Shown: positions 6,480 to 14,500 of the stretch, in pieces
How positions within the stretch are numbered: the stretch's first letter is position 1
Layout of the letters: every line of letters starts with the position of its first letter
Source of the DNA: Clostridiales bacterium UBA4362
GTDB lineage: Bacteria; Bacillota; Clostridia; TANB77; CAG-508
Direction of reading: 5' to 3'
NCBI GenBank assembly: GCA_002393975.1
Contig: DGSM01000014.1
Location: forward strand, 1 to 23,715
DNA: 23,715 bases
Notes under the pieces: model-generated
The model's database searches: none
What the model was told of the DNA's origin: nothing
The model's input: only the letters and a program-made list of their open reading frames with translations
Translations under genes and position numbers: made by a program

Positions 6480-8966
6480 ATGAGAAAAAAACTAGTAATT
6501 ATTAATGTAGTATTACTGATTTTATGCATACTAACAAATTCATTAGTAATAGCTGATGTTGTGGGAAATTTTGAAGTGGACAAAAATACAGAAGATGCTA
6601 GTTACGAATATAATTCAGGAAAATTAGTTATACATAATGGTGAATTAACAATTAGTGGCACAAGCACTGATTGCATTTCTATTGAAGGAGATGCTAAAGT
6701 TAAATTAAAAGATTTAACAATTAATGCAGCAAGCGGAGCCGCTATATCAATTAAAGAAGGGATAACTGCTACAATTACATTAGAAGGCGAAAACCAATTA
6801 ACATCAAGCAATAACTATGCAGGAATTGAAGTTGCAAATAAAAATGGTGTACTAGCTAATGCAATATTTGAAGGAGATGGAAAACTAACTGCATCTGGAA
6901 ATGGTAATGCAGCAGGAATTGGTGGAGATGTAACCAATGGTAGTTTGTCTGGAAATATTACTATTAATGGAGGAACAATAATTGCGACTTCTGGTAGTGG
7001 AGGAGCTGGAATTGGAACTGCTACTATTTATGATAAAAGAAAGGCTAATACAACTTCTTTTGGCTCAATCACTATCAATGGTGGAAATATAACTGCTGAT
7101 GGAAATGGAGGAGGCGCCGGAATTGGCGGTGGAAACCATTCTGATAGTGGAAAAATAATAATAAATGGTGGAACAATTGTTCATGCAGAAGGAAGAGCCG
7201 GAGGTGCAGGAATTGGTTCTGGAATAGGAAGTACAAAACCAAAAGATGGAACAGAAGGTCCAGGATTCTTTTTCGCAGACATAGAGATAAATGGTGGAAT
7301 AATTAAAGAAGCTAAAAGCGAATGGTTGGGAGCAGGCATTGGTGGCGGATATGAATGTGATGCTTTTATAAAAATAACTGGCGGAACAATTGAAAATGCT
7401 ATAGGTGGTAATGGAAATAGTGGCTCACTATATCAAGGAGGACCTGGAATTGGTGCAGGATATCAAGGATTGCAAATATTAGAAATCACAGGAGGTACAA
7501 TTGTCAACGCACAAGGAGGAACAGGTGCACCTGGTATAGGCTATGGACCTGCAGCTCTTTCTAGCAAAAGAACAGGAGCTCCAACTCTTTCTTATGATCA
7601 ATCTATAATTAAAATTACTGGAGGAACATTTGAAAACATTGAAGGTGGTATGTTTGCATCAGGTATAGGTTCTGGAAATGGCGTGGAACAATGTAATATA
7701 GAGATTACTGGGGGAACTTTTGGAACTGTTAAAGGATATGCTAGTAGTAGTGACGAGAAATCTGGCGCAGCAGGTATAGGCAGTGGAGTTGGTTTAAATG
7801 ATCCTAATTGCCAAAAATATAGAGCAGACACAAATTTGAGTATAGTAATAACCGGAGGAGACTTTGAAGCAATTATAGGAGGCTGGGGAGCCTCAGGGGT
7901 TGGTAGTGGAGCAAATAATGAAACAATACATGAACTTGAAATAGATGCAAATAACACAACTATCAAAGCCTATTCAGATGGAACCAAAAATGCTATAGAT
8001 GATGTTAAGAATGACAATAATTCTATTAATATACATGGATATTTAATGCAAGCAGTTTTGTCTGATTTAGTAAATACGGAAGGTGGAGCAATACTTAATG
8101 TATTCAATTACGCTAACAGCACAGAAACATATGATATGGACATGCCTGATTCTTATAAAGCTTTTGGTGTTATTGTTAAAGATGCAAGTGATTACATTGT
8201 TAAAGGTGAAGGTGGATACTTTTCAGCTAAATCTACACCTGGAACAGATATTCCAGATAATGCTGTTATAAATCCACTACTTGGAGTAAGTGGTGATACT
8301 TCAAGCGATCACGAGTATTTATATCCTACAACAGATGTTCCAGAACCTGTTAATAGAATTCTTAAATTTGAAGAAACTGAATGGATATATGATTCAAAAG
8401 AACATAAAGGAATCGCTGTTATAGAAGGGTTATATACTGACTCATATACAATTTATTATAGACTAGAAGGGCAAGATGAATGGACAGAAGAAAATCCAAA
8501 AATAACTAACGTAGGGAGCATCAAAGTTGATGTCAAAGCAGAATCTTCTAAAGGTTATGAAACTATAGAACTAAATAATGTAATATTAAGAATAAACCCA
8601 AAAGAAATTTTGATTACAATAGATAATAAAGAAAAACAATATGATGAAATAGATCCAGAACTAACATATTCATTTGATGAAAATGAAATATATGAGGATG
8701 AAATAAAAGAGCAAGTAGCAAATCTTAAAATTTCTAGAAAAGAAGGGGAAAGAATTGGTAAATATGAGATAACAGTTGAAGATGTGAAATTTGACAACTA
8801 TGTTTTAAAAATCCAAAATGGAATATTAGAAATTAAGAAAAATCCAGAGAAACCTCAAACAATTATTAATCCTAAAACTTTTGATAATATATGCCTTGCA
8901 GCACTGATTGCAGCAACTGGAATTGGCATTTTATGTATTGCAAATTTTAGAAAAAACAAGAAATAA
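6480..8966 (+). CDS. Large secreted surface protein: glycine-rich beta-helix repeats, MBG-like domains, C-terminal sorting-type signal
   Basis: An 828-residue protein. Residues 1-25 form a signal peptide (MRKK, hydrophobic core, cleavage likely after VIA25). Residues about 155-480 hold nine recognisable copies of a repeat with the pattern I-x-I-[NT]-G-G-T-[IF]...[AG]-G-[AG]-G-I-G-[SG]-G, plus one degenerate copy before them. This is typical of right-handed beta-helix or carbohydrate-binding surface proteins of gut Firmicutes. Residues about 620-790 resemble MBG/YDG-type domains (ITIDNKEKQYDEIDPELTYS is diagnostic). The C-terminus has NPKTF (797-801), a membrane helix (803-821) and a basic tail FRKNKK. 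This is the layout of a sortase signal with a non-LPXTG, NPxT-type motif (inference). The ribosome binding site is AAAGGAG. It probably acts as an adhesin or wall-anchored glycan-binding protein. It has its own promoter and terminator. Confidence 0.85.
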   Translation: MRKKLVIINVVLLILCILTNSLVIADVVGNFEVDKNTEDASYEYNSGKLVIHNGELTISGTSTDCISIEGDAKVKLKDLTINAASGAAISIKEGITATITLEGENQLTSSNNYAGIEVANKNGVLANAIFEGDGKLTASGNGNAAGIGGDVTNGSLSGNITINGGTIIATSGSGGAGIGTATIYDKRKANTTSFGSITINGGNITADGNGGGAGIGGGNHSDSGKIIINGGTIVHAEGRAGGAGIGSGIGSTKPKDGTEGPGFFFADIEINGGIIKEAKSEWLGAGIGGGYECDAFIKITGGTIENAIGGNGNSGSLYQGGPGIGAGYQGLQILEITGGTIVNAQGGTGAPGIGYGPAALSSKRTGAPTLSYDQSIIKITGGTFENIEGGMFASGIGSGNGVEQCNIEITGGTFGTVKGYASSSDEKSGAAGIGSGVGLNDPNCQKYRADTNLSIVITGGDFEAIIGGWGASGVGSGANNETIHELEIDANNTTIKAYSDGTKNAIDDVKNDNNSINIHGYLMQAVLSDLVNTEGGAILNVFNYANSTETYDMDMPDSYKAFGVIVKDASDYIVKGEGGYFSAKSTPGTDIPDNAVINPLLGVSGDTSSDHEYLYPTTDVPEPVNRILKFEETEWIYDSKEHKGIAVIEGLYTDSYTIYYRLEGQDEWTEENPKITNVGSIKVDVKAESSKGYETIELNNVILRINPKEILITIDNKEKQYDEIDPELTYSFDENEIYEDEIKEQVANLKISRKEGERIGKYEITVEDVKFDNYVLKIQNGILEIKKNPEKPQTIINPKTFDNICLAALIAATGIGILCIANFRKNKK

Positions 8967-8973
8967 AAGAAAT

Positions 8974-9003
8974 AAAAAACTTCCAAGAAATTGGAAGTTT
9001 TTT
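8974..9003 (+). terminator. Terminator of the surface-protein gene
   Basis: A 13-bp perfect stem (8974-8986 with 8991-9003), loop GAAA. The 3' arm ends in a T-run that extends to 9004. It begins 8 nt after the stop codon. Confidence 0.9.
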
Positions 9004-9018
9004 TGTGGCAACTGAGAA

Positions 9019-9105
9019 TTACATTCCCCAAAATAGGGCTGGGTATGGGACTACATACCCAGCCTCTATTTTTTTATTATATGGGGAATGCTTTCGGGAA
9101 TGTAA
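9019..9105. repeat. 87-bp nested inverted-repeat element
   Basis: The outer ends TTACATTCCC (9019-9028) and GGGAATGTAA (9096-9105) are a perfect 10-bp inverted repeat. A second, competing copy, TGGGGAATG (9082-9090), can also pair with CATTCCCCA (9022-9030). Inside lies a long GC-rich hairpin (9030-9072). The near-direct repeats CTGAGAA (9012-9018) and CTGAAAA (9107-9113) flank it. It could be a small palindromic mobile element, or a structured RNA with switching stems. I recognise no known family. Confidence 0.6.
9030..9076 (+). terminator. Strong central hairpin with U-tract
   Basis: 5' arm 9030-9047 pairs with 3' arm 9054-9072 (18 pairs, one bulged T at 9065), loop GGACTA, with the T-run 9069-9075 on the 3' side. 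It works on paper as a second Rho-independent terminator just downstream of the surface-protein terminator, and its core is much more GC-rich than its surroundings. Confidence 0.7.
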
Positions 9106-9132
9106 GCTGAAAAAAGTTGAAAAATACTAATA

Positions 9133-9161
9133 TTGAATAAAGAAAGAATCTATGGTTTAAT
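9133..9161 (+). promoter_or_regulatory. Candidate promoter of the acetyltransferase gene
   Basis: TTGAAT (9133-9138), a 17-bp spacer and TTTAAT (9156-9161) preceded by TGG (extended -10). It is the best candidate between the nested palindrome and ATG 9203, although neither hexamer is perfect. Confidence 0.5.
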
Positions 9162-9202
9162 CTAAATTGAGAGAAGTTAAATAAGAAGGAGAGGTTAAAC
9201 AC

Positions 9203-9841
9203 ATGAAAGATGGAATAATACCTAATCCAAATACTATTTATCCAATAAAAGGATATGAGGAAGAAATATATATTAAACCTACAATAAAAAATCCTAATAT
9301 AGTTGTAGGTGATTTTACATACATAGTAGATTCAGAATTTGAAAGTCATGTTACACATTTTTATGATTTTATAGGTGATAAATTAATAATCGGAAAGTTC
9401 TGCCAAATAGGTAAAGGCGTCGAATTTGTGATGAATGGTGCTAATCATCAAATGAACGCTGTTTCAACATTTCCATTTTACACATTAGAAGGTTGGGATC
9501 AAGTTCCACCTTCACAAAATGATTTGCCTCTTAAAGGAGATACAATTGTTGGAAACGATGTATGGATAGGACAAAATGTTACTATACTTCCAGGAGTTCA
9601 TATTGGAGATGGTGCAATAATTGGTGCTAATAGTGTAGTAGGAAAAAATATCGAACCATATACAATAGTTGTAGGAAATCCAGCAAGACCAATAAGAAAA
9701 AGATTTGATGAAGAATTAATTGATATAATGGAAAAATTAAAATGGTGGGATAAAAGTATTGAAGAAATAAACAGCTTAATACCATTATTAACATCAAGTA
9801 ATTTAAACAAAGTAAAAGAAGAATTAGCAAAATTGTTTTAG
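9203..9841 (+). CDS. Vat/CatB-family O-acetyltransferase (xenobiotic acetyltransferase)
   Basis: A 212-residue left-handed beta-helix (hexapeptide-repeat) acetyltransferase of the Vat/CatB family, of usual length. Diagnostic blocks are FYDFIGDKLIIGKFCQIGKG (53-72) and VMNGANHQMNAVSTFPF (76-92). His82 lies at the position of the VatD catalytic histidine. The hexapeptide coil GNDVWIGQNVTILPGVHIGDGAIIGANSVV (117-146) and the closing VVGNPARPIRKRF (156-168) are also present. It transfers acetyl from acetyl-CoA to a hydroxyl group. Characterised relatives inactivate streptogramin A or chloramphenicol, but many chromosomal homologues have unknown substrates, so resistance should not be assumed. GAAGGAGAG precedes ATG 9203. 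Codons 27-35 contain the right copy of the 25-bp direct repeat. Confidence 0.9.
   Translation: MKDGIIPNPNTIYPIKGYEEEIYIKPTIKNPNIVVGDFTYIVDSEFESHVTHFYDFIGDKLIIGKFCQIGKGVEFVMNGANHQMNAVSTFPFYTLEGWDQVPPSQNDLPLKGDTIVGNDVWIGQNVTILPGVHIGDGAIIGANSVVGKNIEPYTIVVGNPARPIRKRFDEELIDIMEKLKWWDKSIEEINSLIPLLTSSNLNKVKEELAKLF
9283..9307 (+). repeat. 25-bp direct repeat, right copy (inside acetyltransferase gene)
   Basis: Identical over 25 bases to 6331-6355. This copy encodes part of T-I-K-N-P-N-I-V-V in an intact, family-typical gene, so it is probably the parental copy and the left copy the derived fragment. The two copies lie 2952 bp apart. Confidence 0.9.
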
Positions 9842-9854
9842 GAGGACAAATTAT

Positions 9855-10145
9855 ATGATTAATACCGATATTAATCAATTTATGGACTGCTTAAGTTATG
9901 GTGAAGAAATAGATATTCTTTATGAAGGCAAAAAATATCTAATAGAAGGATATGTTACAGAAGATAAAGTTGCACATTTATTTGTATATAAGTATGAAGA
10001 AAATGGAAAAAGTGCAGATGAAATGATATATGAAGTAGAATCACCTAATAGTGTAAAAGAATGTGCTGACAAATTCTTAGAGGCTAAAATATGGGATGGA
10101 AAAAGTTTTTGGGAAGTTGAAAAAGAAATGGAATGGGTGGATTAA
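9855..10145 (+). CDS. Small acidic protein of unknown function
   Basis: A 96-residue protein, not assigned to a named family. It has the alternating pattern of a small alpha/beta cytosolic protein: GEEIDILYEGKKYLIEGY (about 16-33), a hydrophobic strand HLFVYKYE, then an acidic helical C-terminus with several Trp (KIWDGKSFWEVEKEMEWVD). Similar short proteins with a -EI-F-YNGK-Y-I- opening are widespread in gut Firmicutes. It has no signal peptide. It starts 13 nt after the acetyltransferase behind AGGAGGA (9841-9847) and is followed by a strong terminator, so the two genes form one unit. A role linked to the acetyltransferase is possible but unsupported. Confidence 0.75.
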   Translation: MINTDINQFMDCLSYGEEIDILYEGKKYLIEGYVTEDKVAHLFVYKYEENGKSADEMIYEVESPNSVKECADKFLEAKIWDGKSFWEVEKEMEWVD

Positions 10146-10148
10146 TAT

Positions 10149-10194
10149 GAAAATAAATTCTTTTGATTATTCAAAAGAATTTATTTTCTTTTTT
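10149..10194 (+). terminator. Terminator after the acetyltransferase unit
   Basis: A perfect 18-bp stem (10149-10166 with 10171-10188), loop TTAT, followed by six T. It starts right after the stop codon at 10145. Confidence 0.95.
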
Positions 10195-10195
10195 C

Positions 10196-10297
10196 AACAC
10201 TTTATAGCTTTTTGTGGTAAAACAAGGAGTTTAAAGTTAAGAAGAATTATTTGATCTTGAGAGAAAAAACAATTGTTAAAAATGACTATAAAGTGTT
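10196..10297. repeat. 12-bp inverted repeat upstream of the lipoprotein gene
   Basis: AACACTTTATAG (10196-10207) is repeated inverted as CTATAAAGTGTT (10286-10297), 78 nt apart. The right arm abuts the candidate -10 box. It might be paired operator half-sites or a long-range hairpin; chance in AT-rich DNA is also possible. No gene is seen between the arms. Confidence 0.45.
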
Positions 10298-10302
10298 ATA
10301 AT
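10273..10302 (+). promoter_or_regulatory. Candidate promoter of the lipoprotein gene
   Basis: TTGTTA (10273-10278), an 18-bp spacer and TATAAT (10297-10302). A second TATAAT at 10330-10335 has only a poor -35 box, so the first is preferred. Confidence 0.55.
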
Positions 10303-10359
10303 TAAGTTAAAATATGATTTATGACATAGTATAATTTTTGTAAAAGAAAAGGAGAAAAT

Positions 10360-11187
10360 ATGAAAAAGAAAATAATTATTATTTTAGTAAGTGTTTTATT
10401 GATCATTGCTTGTATTGGTGGAGGCATTTTTTTTGGAGTAGTTAAACCTTTATCTGATGCAAAAAAAGAGTATGAAGAAGTTGCTACCCCAATAATTAAA
10501 GAAAATGAGGCTCTTGATAATGCAGTTGCAAAATTACAGGAATTGATAGATTCTAATGAAAAGCCTATTGATGAATCTTTAATTGATTCCTCAAAAGAAG
10601 CAATTAAAGAAGCACAAGCAAATAAAATAATAATAGAAGCACCAACCAATAATAAAGATGATTATAAAATCAAAACAGAAGAATTAAGAAAGAAGGAAGT
10701 TGACTATACTGAATATTTAGCAAAATTAGAAGATGAAACGAAAAAACTATCAGATAGTATTGAAAAATATAAAAAATTTGTAAATCCTACAAGTGAATAC
10801 ATTATTTCTAAATTGGCCACAGTCGATGAGATCGTGAATAGTGCAGCTGTTACAGAAGATCATGATCCAAATGGTCAACTAAATAAAGCAGGAGGATATA
10901 CAGCTACAGTTTATTTTGAAAGTAGTAATGTTAATCAATCAACTATATATACTGAAGATAAATCAGTAATTGGTAAAGGAACTCAAGCTGGAGGAGCAAT
11001 AGAGGTATATGCGAATGAAGAAGATGCCCATAAAAGGGAAGAATATTTAGCAGCTTTTGATGGAGGAATTTTTTCAAGTGGATCACACAGAGTAGTTGGA
11101 ACTACATTAATAAGAACATCTGATAAACTAAATGCAAGTCAACAAAAAGCTTTAGAAGGAAAAATCATAGAGGCCATGAGCAATTAG
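10360..11187 (+). CDS. Predicted lipoprotein with coiled-coil N-half and conserved C-terminal domain, function unknown
   Basis: A 275-residue protein. MKKK, a hydrophobic stretch and the lipobox-like LLIIAC with Cys18 suggest lipid attachment, although hydrophobic residues continue past the Cys, so a plain membrane anchor is possible. Residues about 34-145 are charged and helical, with coiled-coil character (KEYEEVATPIIKENEALDNAV; TKKLSDSIEKYKKFV). The C-terminal ~125 residues form a compact domain with DPNGQLNKAGGYTATVYFES, IGKGTQAGGAIEVYANEEDA and FSSGSHRVVGTTLIR, a pattern I have an impression of from cell-surface proteins in Firmicutes and Actinobacteria but cannot name. AAGGAG lies before ATG 10360. 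The gene stands alone, with a terminator before and after. A cell-envelope location is inferred. Confidence 0.75.
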   Translation: MKKKIIIILVSVLLIIACIGGGIFFGVVKPLSDAKKEYEEVATPIIKENEALDNAVAKLQELIDSNEKPIDESLIDSSKEAIKEAQANKIIIEAPTNNKDDYKIKTEELRKKEVDYTEYLAKLEDETKKLSDSIEKYKKFVNPTSEYIISKLATVDEIVNSAAVTEDHDPNGQLNKAGGYTATVYFESSNVNQSTIYTEDKSVIGKGTQAGGAIEVYANEEDAHKREEYLAAFDGGIFSSGSHRVVGTTLIRTSDKLNASQQKALEGKIIEAMSN

Positions 11188-11194
11188 AAAAATA

Positions 11195-11234
11195 AATAAT
11201 AAACTCTTTTGAGAAATCAAAAGAGTTTATTATT
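11195..11234 (+). terminator. Terminator of the lipoprotein gene
   Basis: A perfect 18-bp stem (11195-11212 with 11217-11234), loop GAAA, with a T-rich 3' side. It faces the convergent tRNA-Met gene and may act in both directions. The 11235-11340 stretch beyond it holds a 13-A run and no gene. Confidence 0.9.
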
Positions 11235-11347
11235 TTGCTCATTTTTGGCACAAAACTGGCAGAAATCATAAGTATTTGAGAGATTTTTAATTTGAAAAAA
11301 AAAAAAAGTATCTATTTTTTTATACTTCTCAGACTTTTACAACAAAT

Positions 11348-11378
11348 AAAAAATCCTTAAAACCTTTCGGTTCTAAGG
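11348..11378 (-). terminator. Terminator of the tRNA-Met gene
   Basis: On the minus strand CCTTAGAACC pairs with GGTTTTAAGG (10 pairs, one G-U) around a GAAA loop (11378 to 11355), followed by ATTTTTT (to 11348). It lies 7 nt beyond the encoded CCA. Confidence 0.85.
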
Positions 11379-11384
11379 GAATAA

Positions 11385-11461
11385 TGGTAGCGACGAGGAG
11401 ATTCGAACTCTTGACACTTCGGGTATGAACCGAATGCTCTAGCCAACTGAGCTACGTCGCC
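11385..11461 (-). tRNA. tRNA-Met (CAU), elongator type
   Basis: A 77-nt minus-strand gene that includes an encoded CCA. It starts GGCGACG and ends CGTCGCT-A-CCA, so the acceptor stem pairs fully with a G1-U72 wobble. The D-arm GCTCAGTTGGCTAGAGC, anticodon stem-loop CGGTTCATACCCG with anticodon CAT, and T-arm with GTTCGAATC are all intact. The overall sequence closely follows the Bacillus subtilis elongator tRNA-Met layout rather than an initiator. A CAU tRNA-Ile2 (lysidine-modified) is the main alternative but fits less well. Confidence 0.93.
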
Positions 11462-11481
11462 ATATGTAATTAACAATAGAT

Positions 11482-11510
11482 ATTATAACTTAAGTTTTTC
11501 AAAAAGTCAA
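11482..11510 (-). promoter_or_regulatory. Promoter of the tRNA-Met gene
   Basis: On the minus strand TTGACT (11510-11505), a 17-bp spacer and TATAAT (11487-11482). The predicted start is a few bases upstream of the mature tRNA 5' end at 11461. Confidence 0.8.
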
Positions 11511-11524
11511 TAAAAGTTTCTTAA

Positions 11525-11553
11525 TTGATTTTTATGTAAAATTATGGTATTAT
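11525..11553 (+). promoter_or_regulatory. Promoter of mfd
   Basis: TTGATT (11525-11530), a 17-bp spacer and TATTAT (11548-11553) with an extended TGG. It is divergent from the tRNA-Met promoter, so 11462-11578 is a shared regulatory gap. Confidence 0.7.
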
Positions 11554-11578
11554 GTAATAGTTAAAGAAAGGTTAAGTT

Positions 11579-14500
11579 ATGAACTTCATTTTAAGAGATT
11601 TACTTCAAAGCGAAAAAATCAATAAAATAACAAAAAGCCTTGAAGATACCCCCGTATGTACCATATCGGGGCTTGTTTGCGTGGCAAAATCACAAATAGT
11701 AACACTGTTAAAAAGTTTGGAAACAAAGCCAGTACTATTTATTACATATAATGAATTAGAAGCTGAAAGACTTGTAAAAGATTTGAGCTATTTTAATGAT
11801 GAGATTATATATTTTCCTAAAAGGGAAATATCTATCATGGACTATGAAGTCGGATCAAATGATATTGAATATACTAGAATGGATATACTAAATCAAATTC
11901 ATTATAAAAAAGCGAAAATAATTGTCACAACAATAGAATCAATCATGCAAGACATGATTAATGAAAAAGATTTATATAGAAATTCTATTAATATAAAGTC
12001 TACAGACAGAATAGATTTAGAAGAATTTAAGAAAAGATTAGTAGATTTAGGATACGAACGAATGGACCTTATAGATGGTAAGGGCCAATTTAGTGTTAGA
12101 GGAGATATAATAGATATCAGTAAAACTGACACTGAAGGAATTAGAATTGAGCTTTGGGGAGATGATATTGAATCAATAAGAAACTTTAATATTTCTTCAC
12201 AAAGATCAATTAATGAAATAAAAGAAGTTACAATAAATCCAACAACAGAAAAGATATTAGCAAGACCATTACAATTAGTATCTAATGACATTAAGAAAAT
12301 AGATTCTGAAGAAATAGCAGAAGATATAGAGCTAATTGAAAATGGAAATTATCGTTCAAAAATAGATAAATACTTTAATGAGTTTTATGAAGAAAAAGCA
12401 AACTTATTAGACTATTGCAAAGACTATTTAATATGTATTGATGAATTAGACAAAGTAGAGCAAAGACTAAATAATATTAAAGAAAACAATAAAAATCTTA
12501 TAAAGGAAATGTTAGAAAAGTCTAAACGAGCACCAGAAGTATTAAGCAACATAGTAGAATTCAATCTACAATTAGAAAAGTATATTAACTTAACTGAGGA
12601 AGATTTCATAAGAAAAGACCAAGAAGAAAAGCATATATTCCAATTCGATTTTAGAGAAATAAACCTTTATAAAGGTGAAGATAAAACATTTGAAAGCATA
12701 ATAGAAGAAAGTATTAAGAACAAAAAAAGAGTACTTTTACTTGTTGATAATAAAGAGACTAGAAACAAGATTGCCAAAAGATTTGAAAAGGCAATATTAA
12801 CAGAAAATATAGATAATTTAGCATCTCTTAACCCTGGAAGCATGATAATAACTTCTGGGAATCTTTCTAGTGGTTTTGAAAATAAAGATACAAATTTAGT
12901 AGTTTTAAGTAGTGAAGATTTCTTTGAAAACAAGAAAATAAAAAGAAGAAAAAGAACAGATGATGATGCCTTTAAAGCAGCTGATAAAATAGTATTTGCA
13001 GACTTGAAAGAAGGCGATATTGTCGTACATAGAAATCATGGTATTGGTAAGTTTTTAGGAGTACAAACAATAGTAAATGACAACATAACTAAAGACTATA
13101 TCAAGATACTTTATAGAAATGATGATATATTATATGTTCCAACAGAAAACCTAGACAATGTACGTAAATATATAGGTGGTTCTGATGGAATTAGACTTAA
13201 TAAATTAGGCGGAAAAGAATGGCAAGAAACTAAGAATAGAGTAAAAGGAAATCTTAGAACCTTAGCAAAAGATTTGATAGAACTATATGCTATTAGAGAA
13301 AAAGCAAAAGGTTATGCCTTTTCACCAGATACACCTTGGCAAAATGAATTTGAAGCAAGCTTCCCATATCAAGAAACAGACGATCAACTTCGTTCTATTA
13401 ATGAAGTAAAAAGAGATATGGAATCTCCAAAACCAATGGATAGACTTCTATGCGGAGATGTTGGGTATGGAAAAACAGAAGTTGCTATAAGAGCGGCCTT
13501 TAAAGCTGTACAAGATTCAAAACAAGTAGCATATTTAGCACCAACTACAATTTTAGCTAACCAACAATATCAAGAATTTAAAGAAAGAATGAAAGGATAT
13601 CCTGTTAAAGTAGAACTACTTAACAGATTTAGAACAGCTAAAGAACAAAGAGAAATAATTCAAAACTTAAAACATGGAGAAATAGATATTGTTGTGGGAA
13701 CACACAGACTTCTTAGCGAAGACGTTGAATTTAAAGACTTAGGACTACTTATAATAGATGAGGAACATAGATTTGGAGTAAAAGCAAAAGAAAAGATAAA
13801 AAAATATAAGAAAAATGTTGATGTATTAACTATGACTGCAACTCCAATTCCAAGAACACTTCAAATGTCTATAGTTGGTATTAGAGATATGTCAGCTATT
13901 TATGAACCACCACATAACAGAAGACCTGTTCAAACTTATGTATTAGAATATGATAGAGAGCTAATAAGAGAAGCTATTACTAAAGAGCTAGAACGTGGAG
14001 GGCAAGTTTTCTATATTTATAACTATGTAGATACTATTGGAAAGAAAGCTGAAGAAATTGAAGGATTAGTACCAGAAGCAAAAGTAGGATATGCACATGG
14101 AAAAATGAATACAGACCAAATGGAAAGCATCATGCAAGACTTTGTAAATAAAAATATAAATGTACTTGTATGTACTACAATTTTAGAGTCAGGAATAGAT
14201 ATTCCAAATGCTAATACAATAATAGTTGAAAATGCTGATAGATTTGGCTTAGCTCAGCTATATCAAATTAGAGGAAGAGTTGGAAGATCTGACAGACAAG
14301 CTTATGCATATATTACTTATAGAAAAGACAAAATGATGAATGAGGAAGCTCAAGAAAGATTAAAGGCTATCAAAGAATTTACTGAATTTGGATCAGGATT
14401 TAAGATTGCAACTAGAGATCTTCAAATTAGAGGAGCAGGAAGTCTTTTTGGCGAAGTTCAATCAGGACATATGGAACAAGTTGGATATGATATGTATAAC

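Noticed and set aside
9203..9841. Calling the acetyltransferase a streptogramin or chloramphenicol resistance gene
   Set aside because: The family and His82 fit, but many chromosomal members have unknown substrates and the sequence alone does not settle it.
11295..11307. 13-A homopolymer and weak AAGTAT/ATACTT hairpin between the lipoprotein and tRNA terminators
   Set aside because: Only six paired bases and a simple run; most likely intergenic AT-rich filler.
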